34,013 nucleotides of DNA from an uncultured Mycoplasmatota bacterium (GTDB taxonomy: Bacteria > Bacillota_I > Bacilli_A > RF39 > UBA660). The stretch is taken from positions 1-34,013 of the forward strand of contig UQVP01000008.1 of NCBI GenBank assembly GCA_900544605.1, given 5' to 3'. The position numbers and the translations under genes are program-made. This document shows positions 15,155-22,920 of the stretch, piece by piece; positions within the stretch are counted from its first letter, which is position 1; every line of letters starts with the position of its first letter. The notes under the pieces were generated by a model. It was not told where the DNA came from. It ran no database searches and saw only the letters and a program-made list of their open reading frames with translations.

Positions 15155-16075
15155 ATGAATAAGGTTGAAACAAAAGATTTATTAGCTGATGCTTCTAATT
15201 CAGAATTTATTTTTAGAGATAAAATTGATATTGATACTAAAGAAACTTTTGGGCTTGAAATAGAATTTGAAGATGTAAAATTAAATGATATTAAATATGG
15301 TAGACATTGGGATATAAAAAAAGATGATACTGTTACTAACTATATTGGTGGTTACGAAGTAGGTGGTGAGGCAGCAAGTCCTATTTTAAAAGATACTATC
15401 GAATGTTGGAAAGATGTAAATCATATGTGTAGTTACTTAATAAAAAAAGGTGCTAATGCGACAGAAAAGACAGGGGCTCATATTCATATAGGTTCACAGA
15501 TTCTTGGAGATGATCCTAATAACATTAGAAAGTTTCTAAAAGAATGGGAACTATTTGAAGATGCAATCTATCAGTTTTCATACGGTAAAGATAATTTAGC
15601 TAGAAAACAAATTAATTCTCAAGCATATCATGTTTCTAAAACATTATATAAAATTAGAAATAGTAAAAGTGGATATAACAGTTATAAAACCTATTATGAT
15701 TGGCTTAACTTTTTTAAAAAATATAAGTTAATTAAATTTAGTGGAGTTAATTTTTCTAATTATAAGGGGTCAGATGAAGATATCGGAAATACAGTTGAGA
15801 TAAGATGTCCCAATGGGACTGTAGACGCCGTTATATGGCAAAATAATATTAATTTTTTCACTAAATTTTTAAGTTATGCTTCAAGTAATAGATATGATGA
15901 GGAATATATAGATTATTTATTAAAAAATAAAAATTTAGATAATTCTTATGTAAGCATTGAAACTGCACTAAATTTAGCTGATATGGTTTTTGAAAATCGC
16001 ACTGATAAAATAATGTTTTTAAAACAATGTTTAAAACTATTTGATAATAATAAAGAATATGTAAAAAAAAAATAG
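15155..16075 (+). CDS. amidoligase-family enzyme (COOH-NH2 ligase fold)
   Basis: A 306-residue protein matching the Amidoligase_2 family, distant relatives of glutamine synthetase and gamma-glutamylcysteine ligase that join a carboxylate to an amine using ATP. Visible motifs in order: TFGLEIEFE (31-39, with Glu35/37/39), RHWDIKKDD, GGYEVGGEAASP (65-76), TGAHIHIG (106-113), and NTVEIRCPNG with an Arg expected near the phosphates. Substrate unknown; family members occur with peptide-tagging and cell-wall-modifying neighbours. It has its own promoter and AAAGGGG ribosome site, and ends in a bidirectional terminator facing sigK. Confidence 0.82.
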   Translation: MNKVETKDLLADASNSEFIFRDKIDIDTKETFGLEIEFEDVKLNDIKYGRHWDIKKDDTVTNYIGGYEVGGEAASPILKDTIECWKDVNHMCSYLIKKGANATEKTGAHIHIGSQILGDDPNNIRKFLKEWELFEDAIYQFSYGKDNLARKQINSQAYHVSKTLYKIRNSKSGYNSYKTYYDWLNFFKKYKLIKFSGVNFSNYKGSDEDIGNTVEIRCPNGTVDAVIWQNNINFFTKFLSYASSNRYDEEYIDYLLKNKNLDNSYVSIETALNLADMVFENRTDKIMFLKQCLKLFDNNKEYVKKK

Positions 16076-16102
16076 GAATCATTCAGTATGATTCTTATTT
16101 TT
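16070..16102. terminator. bidirectional terminator between amidoligase and sigK
   Basis: GAATCAT (16076-16082) pairs with ATGATTC (16088-16094), with an A-run before and a T-run after. Confidence 0.82.
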
Positions 16103-16780
16103 TATAAACTCTCTGAGCATTTTTGTTAATGCTCTTTTTTCAATTCTTGAAACATAGCTTCTAGATATTTTTAAATCCTTAGCTATTTCTTTTTGTGTTA
16201 TCTCATCATTGTTATTTAAACCATATCTTTTTATAATAATTTCTTTTTCTTGTTCAGTTAAAATATTAAAATATTTTTTTAATAATTCAACATTATTTTT
16301 GTTATGAATATCCATTGCAAAGTCAGGCTTAGGAGTTTTTAATATATCTAAAAAAGTTATTTCGTTTCCTTCTTTATCAAAACCAACTGATTCATTCAAA
16401 CTTATATTTTTACTATTTTTTTTATTATTACGATAATACATTAAAATTTCATTTTCAATACATCGTGCACAATAAGTAGTAAGTCTAGTTCCATGTTTAT
16501 AGGAGTATGAATCAATACCTTTTATAAGACCAATTGTACCAATACTTATTAAATCATCAACATCATCTTTTTTATTATCATATTTTTTTACGATATGAGC
16601 AACTAAACGAAGATTGTGTTCAATTAATTTATTTCTAGCTTCTTCATCACCAAGTTTAGCTTTTTCAATACACTGTTCTTCTTCTTCATGTGATAAAGGA
16701 TCAGGAAAAAGATTATTAGAATAAGCTGCAGAAAATAAATAAAAGTTAGAAAATAATTTTTTTAATAGATTTAAAAACAT
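16079..16780 (-). CDS. sigK: sporulation sigma factor SigK
   Basis: A 233-residue late mother-cell sigma factor. The N-terminus MFLNLLKKLFSNFYLFSAAY is a hydrophobic pro-sequence like that removed by SpoIVFB, followed by NNLFPDPLS. Region 2 reads NKLIEHNLRLVAHIVKKYDN, DLISIGTIGLIKGIDSY and TYCARCIENEILMYYR. Region 4 includes KEIAKDLKISRSYVSRIEKR. Resemblance to Bacillus SigK is clear along the whole length. The gene is uninterrupted; there is no skin-type element. The ribosome site GAGGTG precedes the ATG. The upstream DNA carries CATATATT, a loose SigE-type -10, but this is weak. Confidence 0.93.
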   Translation of the reverse strand: MFLNLLKKLFSNFYLFSAAYSNNLFPDPLSHEEEEQCIEKAKLGDEEARNKLIEHNLRLVAHIVKKYDNKKDDVDDLISIGTIGLIKGIDSYSYKHGTRLTTYCARCIENEILMYYRNNKKNSKNISLNESVGFDKEGNEITFLDILKTPKPDFAMDIHNKNNVELLKKYFNILTEQEKEIIIKRYGLNNNDEITQKEIAKDLKISRSYVSRIEKRALTKMLREFIKNKNHTE

Positions 16781-16899
16781 TTTTACACCTCAATAAAATA
16801 TATGTGTAAAAAAAATTTATTTATTTTGTCCATATTTTTTTCTAAAAAAAAGGATAAGAGAAATTTTTGTGGAATATTAGAAGTGAAAGGAGGAAAAGA

Positions 16900-18477
16900 A
16901 TGAAAAAAATTATGATGATTTTAGTATGTTTATTAGTTAGTATTAATGTTGTTAGTGCCCAAGAATATAAAACTTATTATTCAGAATATGGAATTTGGAG
17001 TGACTATTCTTTAGATGTTTATACCAAAGATGATTTAAAAGATGTTGAAGTAGAAAGAAGATATAAGTGGTTTAAAAATGAAGAAAGGGGTGAGTATTTA
17101 AGATATGATATAGGAATAAATAATTATGATAGATTAGATAAGAATAATTATAAATATACTGATTTTAGTGCTTGGCAAACAAAATCTATAGAAAGTGTAA
17201 AAGATAGAGTAATTGAAACAAAAAAACAGTATGGTTATAAGAAGATAAAACCTATTAATACCATTTATATATATAATAATTTGTTTAAAACCGAAGAAGT
17301 AAATTTAAATCAAATCGAAATATATAATAATGGAAAAAAAGTAAACTTTAGTGCAACTTGTGGAGGATGTTCAGCAAATTATACACTTGCAAATATTAGT
17401 GGTCTTCTTATTTTAGAGCTAGATAATTATTATTATTTTGATGATATGGAAATTAAAATTAAACCTATAAATATTAAAGATATAGAGTTACTTAGATTTA
17501 TGGTAGCAGCACCATCTTTAGATAATAATACATATTTAGATGTTTATTATGAAGCAGAATATAAACCAAGCAATAGTGATACAGAAATATATCTTACTGT
17601 TAGAAATTTCTCAAAAGGAAATCCTAGATACGAAGAAGAAGTAATTTATGATAGTGTTCCTTATGCTTCAATATCAGATGTTGTAAGAGAATTTAATCTA
17701 TATCGCTTTAAAGATAAATTATATTATTTCTATACTTATGACCGAAAGTATGTAGATGGTTATTTTAAAATAAAAGATGGATATGAAAAAGATGAAGAAA
17801 ATTATGTATATTATTATCGATATAGAAATAGAGATAAGCTTATGATAAATGATTATATTGAAATAAGTGAAAAAAATAAAAAAATTGATGATTATATTCA
17901 ATCCACTACTGATTACAATATAGATGGTGTTATTGATTATACTAAAAATGGATTATATGACATTAAAGTAAAAACTTATTTTATAACTAAAGATGTTAAA
18001 GTATTAATAAATATTAATAGCAATAATTTAGAAGATAGTAATAAAAATGATGGTGATAGCAAGTTAGAAGATAATAAAAATAATCAAAATAATAATAGTA
18101 ATTTTGATAGTGAAACTAAAAAAGGTAATGAAACTTTGGATGATTATCAAAATCTAGAAAATAGATATGATGACAAACTGGTAGAAAAAAGTAATACTAT
18201 AAAAAAACGTAGTAGTTTAGATAATAGAAATAATAAAGAAGAAAGTAATTGCCAAGAAAAATTAGAAGAAGTAACACTAAAAAATGAAGATAATGAAAAG
18301 AAATTAAAACTTAGTAATCAAGCGTATGATTATCTTAATTCTTCTTTACTTAAAATAAATAATAATGGTTTTAGTGTTGGTTTAAGTTGGTATTTATGGT
18401 TATTATTACTAATCATAATATTAATAATAATTATTATTATAATTTTAAAAAGAAAGAAAAATAAAAACAAATTCTAG
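16900..18477 (+). CDS. exported type-I membrane protein next to sigK, unknown function
   Basis: A 525-residue surface protein. It has a cleavable signal peptide (MKKIMMILVCLLVSINVVSA, cut before QEY), a large extracellular part rich in Tyr/Asp/Asn with a GGCSANYT Cys pair and a beta-type module ending GLYDIKVKTYFITKDVKVLI, then a low-complexity Asn/Asp/Lys linker (about 395-470), a membrane helix (WYLWLLLLIIILIIIIII) and a basic cytosolic tail. The ATG at 16900 follows AAAGGAGG and is preferred over a start 11 codons upstream. It lies between sigK (divergent) and the spoIIAA-like gene, so a role in spore envelope or engulfment is possible but only by position. Confidence 0.8.
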   Translation: MKKIMMILVCLLVSINVVSAQEYKTYYSEYGIWSDYSLDVYTKDDLKDVEVERRYKWFKNEERGEYLRYDIGINNYDRLDKNNYKYTDFSAWQTKSIESVKDRVIETKKQYGYKKIKPINTIYIYNNLFKTEEVNLNQIEIYNNGKKVNFSATCGGCSANYTLANISGLLILELDNYYYFDDMEIKIKPINIKDIELLRFMVAAPSLDNNTYLDVYYEAEYKPSNSDTEIYLTVRNFSKGNPRYEEEVIYDSVPYASISDVVREFNLYRFKDKLYYFYTYDRKYVDGYFKIKDGYEKDEENYVYYYRYRNRDKLMINDYIEISEKNKKIDDYIQSTTDYNIDGVIDYTKNGLYDIKVKTYFITKDVKVLININSNNLEDSNKNDGDSKLEDNKNNQNNNSNFDSETKKGNETLDDYQNLENRYDDKLVEKSNTIKKRSSLDNRNNKEESNCQEKLEEVTLKNEDNEKKLKLSNQAYDYLNSSLLKINNNGFSVGLSWYLWLLLLIIILIIIIIIILKRKKNKNKF

Positions 18478-18519
18478 TTTTGTCGAAACAGTATAAAATT
18501 AGATTTTGTTGTGCTAAAT

Positions 18520-18536
18520 TATAATAGCGAGGTGAT
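18520..18536 (+). promoter_or_regulatory. -10 box and ribosome site of the spoIIAA-like gene
   Basis: TATAAT (18520-18525) is followed by GGTGAT (18531-18536), three bases before a TTG start. No SigH-type promoter was recognised. The leader is very short. Confidence 0.5.
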
Positions 18537-18539
18537 ATA

Positions 18540-18887
18540 TTGCTTGATATAAATTATGAAATAAGAAAGGGAATTTTATTTATTAGACTAGGTGGAGTTT
18601 TAAATAAAAATACAGTTAGTAAGCTTCAAAATGAAGTAACTGACATGATAAAAGATAATGGTATAAGAAATGTCGTTTTTAATTTAAAAGAATTACAATC
18701 AATAGATATAAAAGGTATTAATAATCTACTTTATAATTATGAACTTTGTAAAACAAACAAAGGTAAAAGTTTGATATGCGGGATTGATAATTCATTAGTT
18801 AGACATAGAATTAATAATACGAGATTACTGAATTATATGGTTGAAACTAGTGATGAATTAAGTGCTTTTAATATTATAAAATTATAG
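18540..18887 (+). CDS. SpoIIAA-like STAS-domain protein lacking the phosphorylated serine
   Basis: A 115-residue STAS protein resembling SpoIIAA, the anti-anti-sigma factor that frees SigF in the forespore. Strand LFIRLGGVLNKNTVSKL and VVFNLKELQSIDIKGINNL are the family core. In Bacillus the segment is DSSG with Ser58 phosphorylated by SpoIIAB; here it is Asp56-Ile57-Lys58-Gly59, so the phospho-acceptor is replaced by lysine. The start is TTG at 18540, fixed by GGTGAT three bases upstream. It is followed after eight bases by a sigF-like gene, with no spoIIAB between them. Confidence 0.82.
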   Translation: MLDINYEIRKGILFIRLGGVLNKNTVSKLQNEVTDMIKDNGIRNVVFNLKELQSIDIKGINNLLYNYELCKTNKGKSLICGIDNSLVRHRINNTRLLNYMVETSDELSAFNIIKL

Positions 18888-18895
18888 GAGAAGAT

Positions 18896-19588
18896 ATGAA
18901 TGAAGAACTTTCAAAATTAATTACAGATAATGAAAATCTAATTTATCGTATAACGCATTATTTTAATAATTATCTCAATAAAGATGATTTGTTTCAGGTT
19001 GGATGTATAGGACTTATTAAAGCATATCAAAATTATAAAGAGGAATTTGGAACTAAATTTTCTACTTATGCTTACCCTTATATTTTAGGTGAAATAAAAA
19101 AATATATAAGAGAAGACAAAGGAATAAAAGTTAGTAGGGATATTAGTAAACTTAACTTAAAAATAGAAAGAGCTAATTTGATATTATCACAAAAATTAAT
19201 GAGAATGCCTACATTTAGTGAGTTGTCAGAATATTTGGGAATCGATGAATATTATATTAGTGAAGCTTTATGTGCTAGTAATGTATTAGAAAGTTTAGAT
19301 GCAGCTATAACAACAGATGGAAAGGATTTAACTTTATATGATACTGTACCTAAAATTGAAAAAATGGATATAGACACTTTACTAATTTTAAAAAATGAAT
19401 TGTCAAAGTTAAGTAGTGATGAATATCAAATTATTACAGACCATTATCTTAAAGACAAAACTCAAAGTGAAATAGCTGCTAGTTTAGGAATAAATCAAGT
19501 TCAAGTATCACGTTGCGAACAAAAGATTTTAAAAAAACTTCGTACACGAATGAGTGGTAAAGATTATGAAGTTACAAAAGCAGCATAA
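18896..19588 (+). CDS. sigF: SigF/SigG-type sporulation sigma factor
   Basis: A 230-residue sigma-70-family factor with region 2 (KDDLFQVGCIGLIKAYQNY, FSTYAYPYILGEIKKYIRED), region 3 (KVSRDISKLNLKIERA) and region 4 (KTQSEIAASLGINQVQVSRC). KVSR and the SQVQVSR-like HTH are typical of SigF/SigG; the location after a SpoIIAA-like gene favours SigF. The N-terminus starts right at region 2.1, shorter than Bacillus SigF (about 255). Cys replaces Leu in VSRxEKK. AGGAGAAG supplies the ribosome site. A terminator overlaps its 3' end. Confidence 0.85.
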   Translation: MNEELSKLITDNENLIYRITHYFNNYLNKDDLFQVGCIGLIKAYQNYKEEFGTKFSTYAYPYILGEIKKYIREDKGIKVSRDISKLNLKIERANLILSQKLMRMPTFSELSEYLGIDEYYISEALCASNVLESLDAAITTDGKDLTLYDTVPKIEKMDIDTLLILKNELSKLSSDEYQIITDHYLKDKTQSEIAASLGINQVQVSRCEQKILKKLRTRMSGKDYEVTKAA

Positions 19589-19602
19589 TTTCTGCTTTTT
19601 TT
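19575..19602 (+). terminator. terminator of the spoIIAA-sigF unit
   Basis: AAAGCAG (19577-19583) pairs with CTGCTTT (19592-19598) with a T-run; the stop codon lies in the loop. Confidence 0.85.
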
Positions 19603-19621
19603 GTGAAAAAATAATGAAAAT

Positions 19622-19652
19622 CCTTTATATTATAAAGGTTAAGTGTTATAAT
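19622..19652 (+). promoter_or_regulatory. palindrome over the -35 region plus extended -10 of the carrier gene
   Basis: CCTTTATATTATAAAGG (19622-19638) is a 17-base perfect palindrome around a central base pair region. It covers the place of the -35 box for the extended -10 TGTTATAAT (19644-19652). It could be an operator. Confidence 0.5.
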
Positions 19653-19672
19653 TAATATGGAGGTTAGAGAGA

Positions 19673-21157
19673 ATGAAAAAAGAAAAAAGTAGTAAGTATG
19701 GACTTTTAAAAGTTCTAGGAATTTCATTTTTAGTATTTGCAGTATTATCTTGGATTATAAAAGCTGGTAGTTATAGTGGTTCAACTTATACAGCAGATGC
19801 TACTAGTCCAGTTGGTTTATATGGACTATTCATTGATCCTTTATATAGCTTTGGAATATTTGTTCAATATATTGTTGTATTCTTAGCTATTGGTGGATTA
19901 TATGGAATTTTGAATAAAACTGGTGTTTATTCAAAAATGGTTGAAGGTATTAGCAACAAATTTAAAAATAAAAAAACATTATTTTTAATTATTACTATTA
20001 TTACTTTCGCTTTATTATCTTCATTAGTAGGTTCACAAATCGCACTATTTATATTTGTACCTTTTGTAATTGCTATTTTAATGAGTTTAGATTATGATAA
20101 AATTACTTCATTAGCAGCAACTGTAGGTTCAATTATTGTTGGTGTTATAGGATCTACTTATGGTACAGGTGTTGTATTTAAGAGCTTCTTTGCAATGAGT
20201 GCTAATAATGGTATTCTTTATAAAGCAATTTTATTTGTAATCGTTGTAGCCCTTTATATTTTCTTTATTTTAGGAAAAGAAAAATTAAATGCAAAGAAAG
20301 AAGTAGTTGAAGAAGTAAAACCTAAAAAAGGTAAAAAGAAAGTAGAGAAAGTATTAGAAAAAGTAACAGAGAAAGTAAAAAAAGTAGAAATACCTTTATA
20401 TGATGATAACAAAGATGATAGAAAAAATGCTATTCCTCTTGTTATTATGTTCTCATTATTGGCACTTATTGTTTTAGTAGGTATGTTCAATTGGTATTAT
20501 ACTTTTAATATCGAATTCTTCAATAAGATTTATGAGTCGATTATGTCTGTTGAAGTTGGAGGCGTTGCAATATTTGCAAAAATATTTGGTGAACTTCCTC
20601 AAATAGGTTCATTTGGAAATTATGATTTAGCTGCTATATTGATTATTGCAACATGCTTAATTGCATGGGTATATGGTATCAAATTTAATGATTTTGTTGA
20701 ATCATATAAAAATGGCACTAAAAAAATGTTGTTGCCAGCTATTTATGTAATGTTTGCATCAATAATATTTGCTGTAATGGTTAATTCAAACACTAATATA
20801 AGTGCAACAATTACTAATTTCTTATTAGGACTTACAGATAAATTCAATGCTTTAATTGTAACTCTAGTAGGATTAGTAAGTAGTTATTTCTTTAATGATT
20901 TTCCTTATATGGTAAATAGTTTATATGGAGCATTATCAACATATGATGCTAATATGTATCCTATTATTTCAATTATTTTAAATGCTACTTATGGTTTAGC
21001 TATGTTAATTTTACCAGTTAGTATTACTTTAATAGCAGGTTTAAAATATATGGATGTTTCATATAAAGAATGGTTTAAGTACATTTGGAAATTCTTACTA
21101 CAAGTATTTGTCTTAATAATATTATTTGTTTTAATAGTATTAGCAATAATTGGTTAA
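19673..21157 (+). CDS. polytopic carrier of the DcuC/YfcC (C4-dicarboxylate/amino-acid) type
   Basis: A 494-residue membrane protein with about 11-12 hydrophobic segments and one long, highly charged cytosolic loop (about residues 203-250, Lys/Glu/Val-rich). Segments such as LSWIIKAGSYSG, YIVVFLAIGGLYGILNKTGVY, SSLVGSQIALFIFVPFVIAI and GSTYGTGVVFKSF resemble the ion-transporter superfamily members YfcC/DcuC, which move C4-dicarboxylates or basic amino acids. Substrate cannot be read from sequence. GGAGG lies before the ATG. A palindrome in the promoter suggests regulation. Symmetric terminator after the stop. Confidence 0.65.
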   Translation: MKKEKSSKYGLLKVLGISFLVFAVLSWIIKAGSYSGSTYTADATSPVGLYGLFIDPLYSFGIFVQYIVVFLAIGGLYGILNKTGVYSKMVEGISNKFKNKKTLFLIITIITFALLSSLVGSQIALFIFVPFVIAILMSLDYDKITSLAATVGSIIVGVIGSTYGTGVVFKSFFAMSANNGILYKAILFVIVVALYIFFILGKEKLNAKKEVVEEVKPKKGKKKVEKVLEKVTEKVKKVEIPLYDDNKDDRKNAIPLVIMFSLLALIVLVGMFNWYYTFNIEFFNKIYESIMSVEVGGVAIFAKIFGELPQIGSFGNYDLAAILIIATCLIAWVYGIKFNDFVESYKNGTKKMLLPAIYVMFASIIFAVMVNSNTNISATITNFLLGLTDKFNALIVTLVGLVSSYFFNDFPYMVNSLYGALSTYDANMYPIISIILNATYGLAMLILPVSITLIAGLKYMDVSYKEWFKYIWKFLLQVFVLIILFVLIVLAIIG

Positions 21158-21183
21158 AAAAACAACTATATAGTTGTTTTTTT
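21156..21183 (+). terminator. perfect hairpin terminator after the carrier gene
   Basis: AAACAACTA and TAGTTGTTT form a perfect stem centred at about 21169, with A-run and T-run flanks, so it may work both ways. Confidence 0.88.
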
Positions 21184-21238
21184 GTCATATTTTATGATAT
21201 TATAAAAATATAAATAAAGTAGAGAAAGAAGGAAAAAA

Positions 21239-22810
21239 ATGAAATGTTTAAAATGTAATAGCAATATTGCAGAAAATCAATTAAATTGTCCAGGTTGTGG
21301 AACGTCAATTGAAGAATTAAAACAAAATAATTTGCTTATGGAAGAAGAAGAGCAAGCAAATGATGATGTTATTGAGGTAATAGACGAACAACCAGAAGAA
21401 AATGCAGCAACTGTTTCTGAACCAGAAAAAGAGGTAATCAATATAGAAACAACAGAACAAAATGTTACTCCAATACAAGCACAAAGTTTTACAGCAGATA
21501 ATAAAAATAAATCAAATAAGTTACCACTATTATTAATTATCTTATTAGTAGTTGCTTTAATAGGTGGACTAGGATTAGGTTATTTTATATCAAAAAGTCC
21601 TAAATATATATTTACTCGTTCAATTAACAAGTTATATAAAAATTTTTCATCTAACTTAAAAGAAGATGCTGATACTGTAACTAGTAATTTTAGTTTAAAA
21701 TTAAATCTTGATGGAACTGAAAATAGTAAAGCAATTATGAATATCATAAACAATATATCTTTAGAAGGCAAAGTAAGTATTGATTATCTTAACAAATTAA
21801 TTTTAGTTACATTAAATAGTACTTATGATAATGATAAATTGATAAATGCTGATATCCAATATCAAAAGGGAAATGCATACGTTTTATTAAATGATATATT
21901 TGATAAATATATTGTTGTTGGTGATATGAATGAATTAGATGATTATTTTGAAAAAATGCAAATTAATAAAGATCATAAAATTGTAATTGCTGAAGTAAAG
22001 AAAGCTTTAATTAAATCATTAAAGTCAGAATACTTTGAAAGTGAAAAAACAGAATTAGAAATAAATAACGTAAAGGAAAATGTTGTAAAAAACAATTTAA
22101 AAATAACTAAAGACAATGTAGCGCAAATTAAAAAAGATTTCTTAACAAATTTAAAAAATGATGATAAATTTTTAGAAAGCTATGCAAAATTAAATGATAG
22201 TGATAAAGATAGTGTCAAAGAATCTATTCAAACAAGCATAGATTATGCTACTGAAACTGATATTGAAGATGATACTTTAGAACTTAATTTATATACGAAA
22301 GGTTTTACAAACGAATTAGTTAAAGTAGAATTATTAGTTAAAAATGGTGATGAATCAACAGAGATTTCTATAATTAAAAATGATGATAAAAATTACATAT
22401 TAAAAGTAGTAAGTGCTGATAAAGAAGAAGTAAATATTAATATTAATGTTGAAAAAGAAAAAGATAATACTACCTTGAAGATAAGTACTGCTGTTGAAGG
22501 ACAACAAATGGCACTTGAAATAAAATATAGTGGAGAATACAACAAAGAGGTATCTGCTCAAGATGTTTCTAATAGTATTTCTATTGATGAATTAACAGAG
22601 GAACAAGCATCGGAAATTATGACAAAGTTATTACAAAATAATGGTGTCAAAAAATTAATGGAAGCTATTAACAGTATTAAAAGTGAAATTGATGATGATT
22701 TTGGTGTAGTTTTTGGAAATGACTCAAGCGATTATACTGATTATGATTCAGATGACTACAGCGATTTTAATTATGATTTCAGTGATGAAGATACTGACTA
22801 TAATTTTTAA
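21239..22810 (+). CDS. zinc-ribbon membrane protein with large extracytoplasmic domain
   Basis: A 523-residue protein. The cytosolic N-terminus is a zinc ribbon (CLKCNSNIAENQLNCPGCG, four cysteines), followed by an acidic linker, one membrane helix (about residues 97-117, LPLLLIILLVVALIGGLGLG), and a large outside domain made of repeated amphipathic beta/helix units (FSLKLNLDGTENSK, ANADIQYQKGNAYVLL-like). It ends in an acidic Asp/Ser/Tyr tail (residues 495-523). Zinc-ribbon plus single helix plus unknown outside domain is common in low-GC Gram-positives; function unknown. The ribosome site AGAAGG is eight bases from the ATG. Confidence 0.8.
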   Translation: MKCLKCNSNIAENQLNCPGCGTSIEELKQNNLLMEEEEQANDDVIEVIDEQPEENAATVSEPEKEVINIETTEQNVTPIQAQSFTADNKNKSNKLPLLLIILLVVALIGGLGLGYFISKSPKYIFTRSINKLYKNFSSNLKEDADTVTSNFSLKLNLDGTENSKAIMNIINNISLEGKVSIDYLNKLILVTLNSTYDNDKLINADIQYQKGNAYVLLNDIFDKYIVVGDMNELDDYFEKMQINKDHKIVIAEVKKALIKSLKSEYFESEKTELEINNVKENVVKNNLKITKDNVAQIKKDFLTNLKNDDKFLESYAKLNDSDKDSVKESIQTSIDYATETDIEDDTLELNLYTKGFTNELVKVELLVKNGDESTEISIIKNDDKNYILKVVSADKEEVNININVEKEKDNTTLKISTAVEGQQMALEIKYSGEYNKEVSAQDVSNSISIDELTEEQASEIMTKLLQNNGVKKLMEAINSIKSEIDDDFGVVFGNDSSDYTDYDSDDYSDFNYDFSDEDTDYNF

Positions 22811-22817
22811 TTTCAAA

Positions 22818-22842
22818 AGAAAGATGTTTTTCATCTTTTTTT
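22818..22842 (+). terminator. terminator of the zinc-ribbon gene
   Basis: AAAGATG (22820-22826) pairs with CATCTTT (22832-22838), followed by T-run. Confidence 0.8.
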
Positions 22843-22866
22843 GAATACAAAAAGCGAACAGATGTA

Positions 22867-22895
22867 TTGACTTTTATAGTACTGCTAGATATAAT
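22867..22895 (+). promoter_or_regulatory. promoter of dinB
   Basis: TTGACT (22867-22872) and TATAAT (22890-22895) are spaced by exactly 17 bases. No obvious LexA site (GAAC-N4-GTTC) overlaps it. Confidence 0.85.
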
Positions 22896-22920
22896 AAATA
22901 TAGTTGATTTAGGTGATTTT

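Noticed and set aside
22867..22920. Extended N-terminus of DNA polymerase IV
   Set aside because: These bases carry the TTGACT-17-TATAAT promoter and the GGTGAT site; the family begins at the ATG at 22921.
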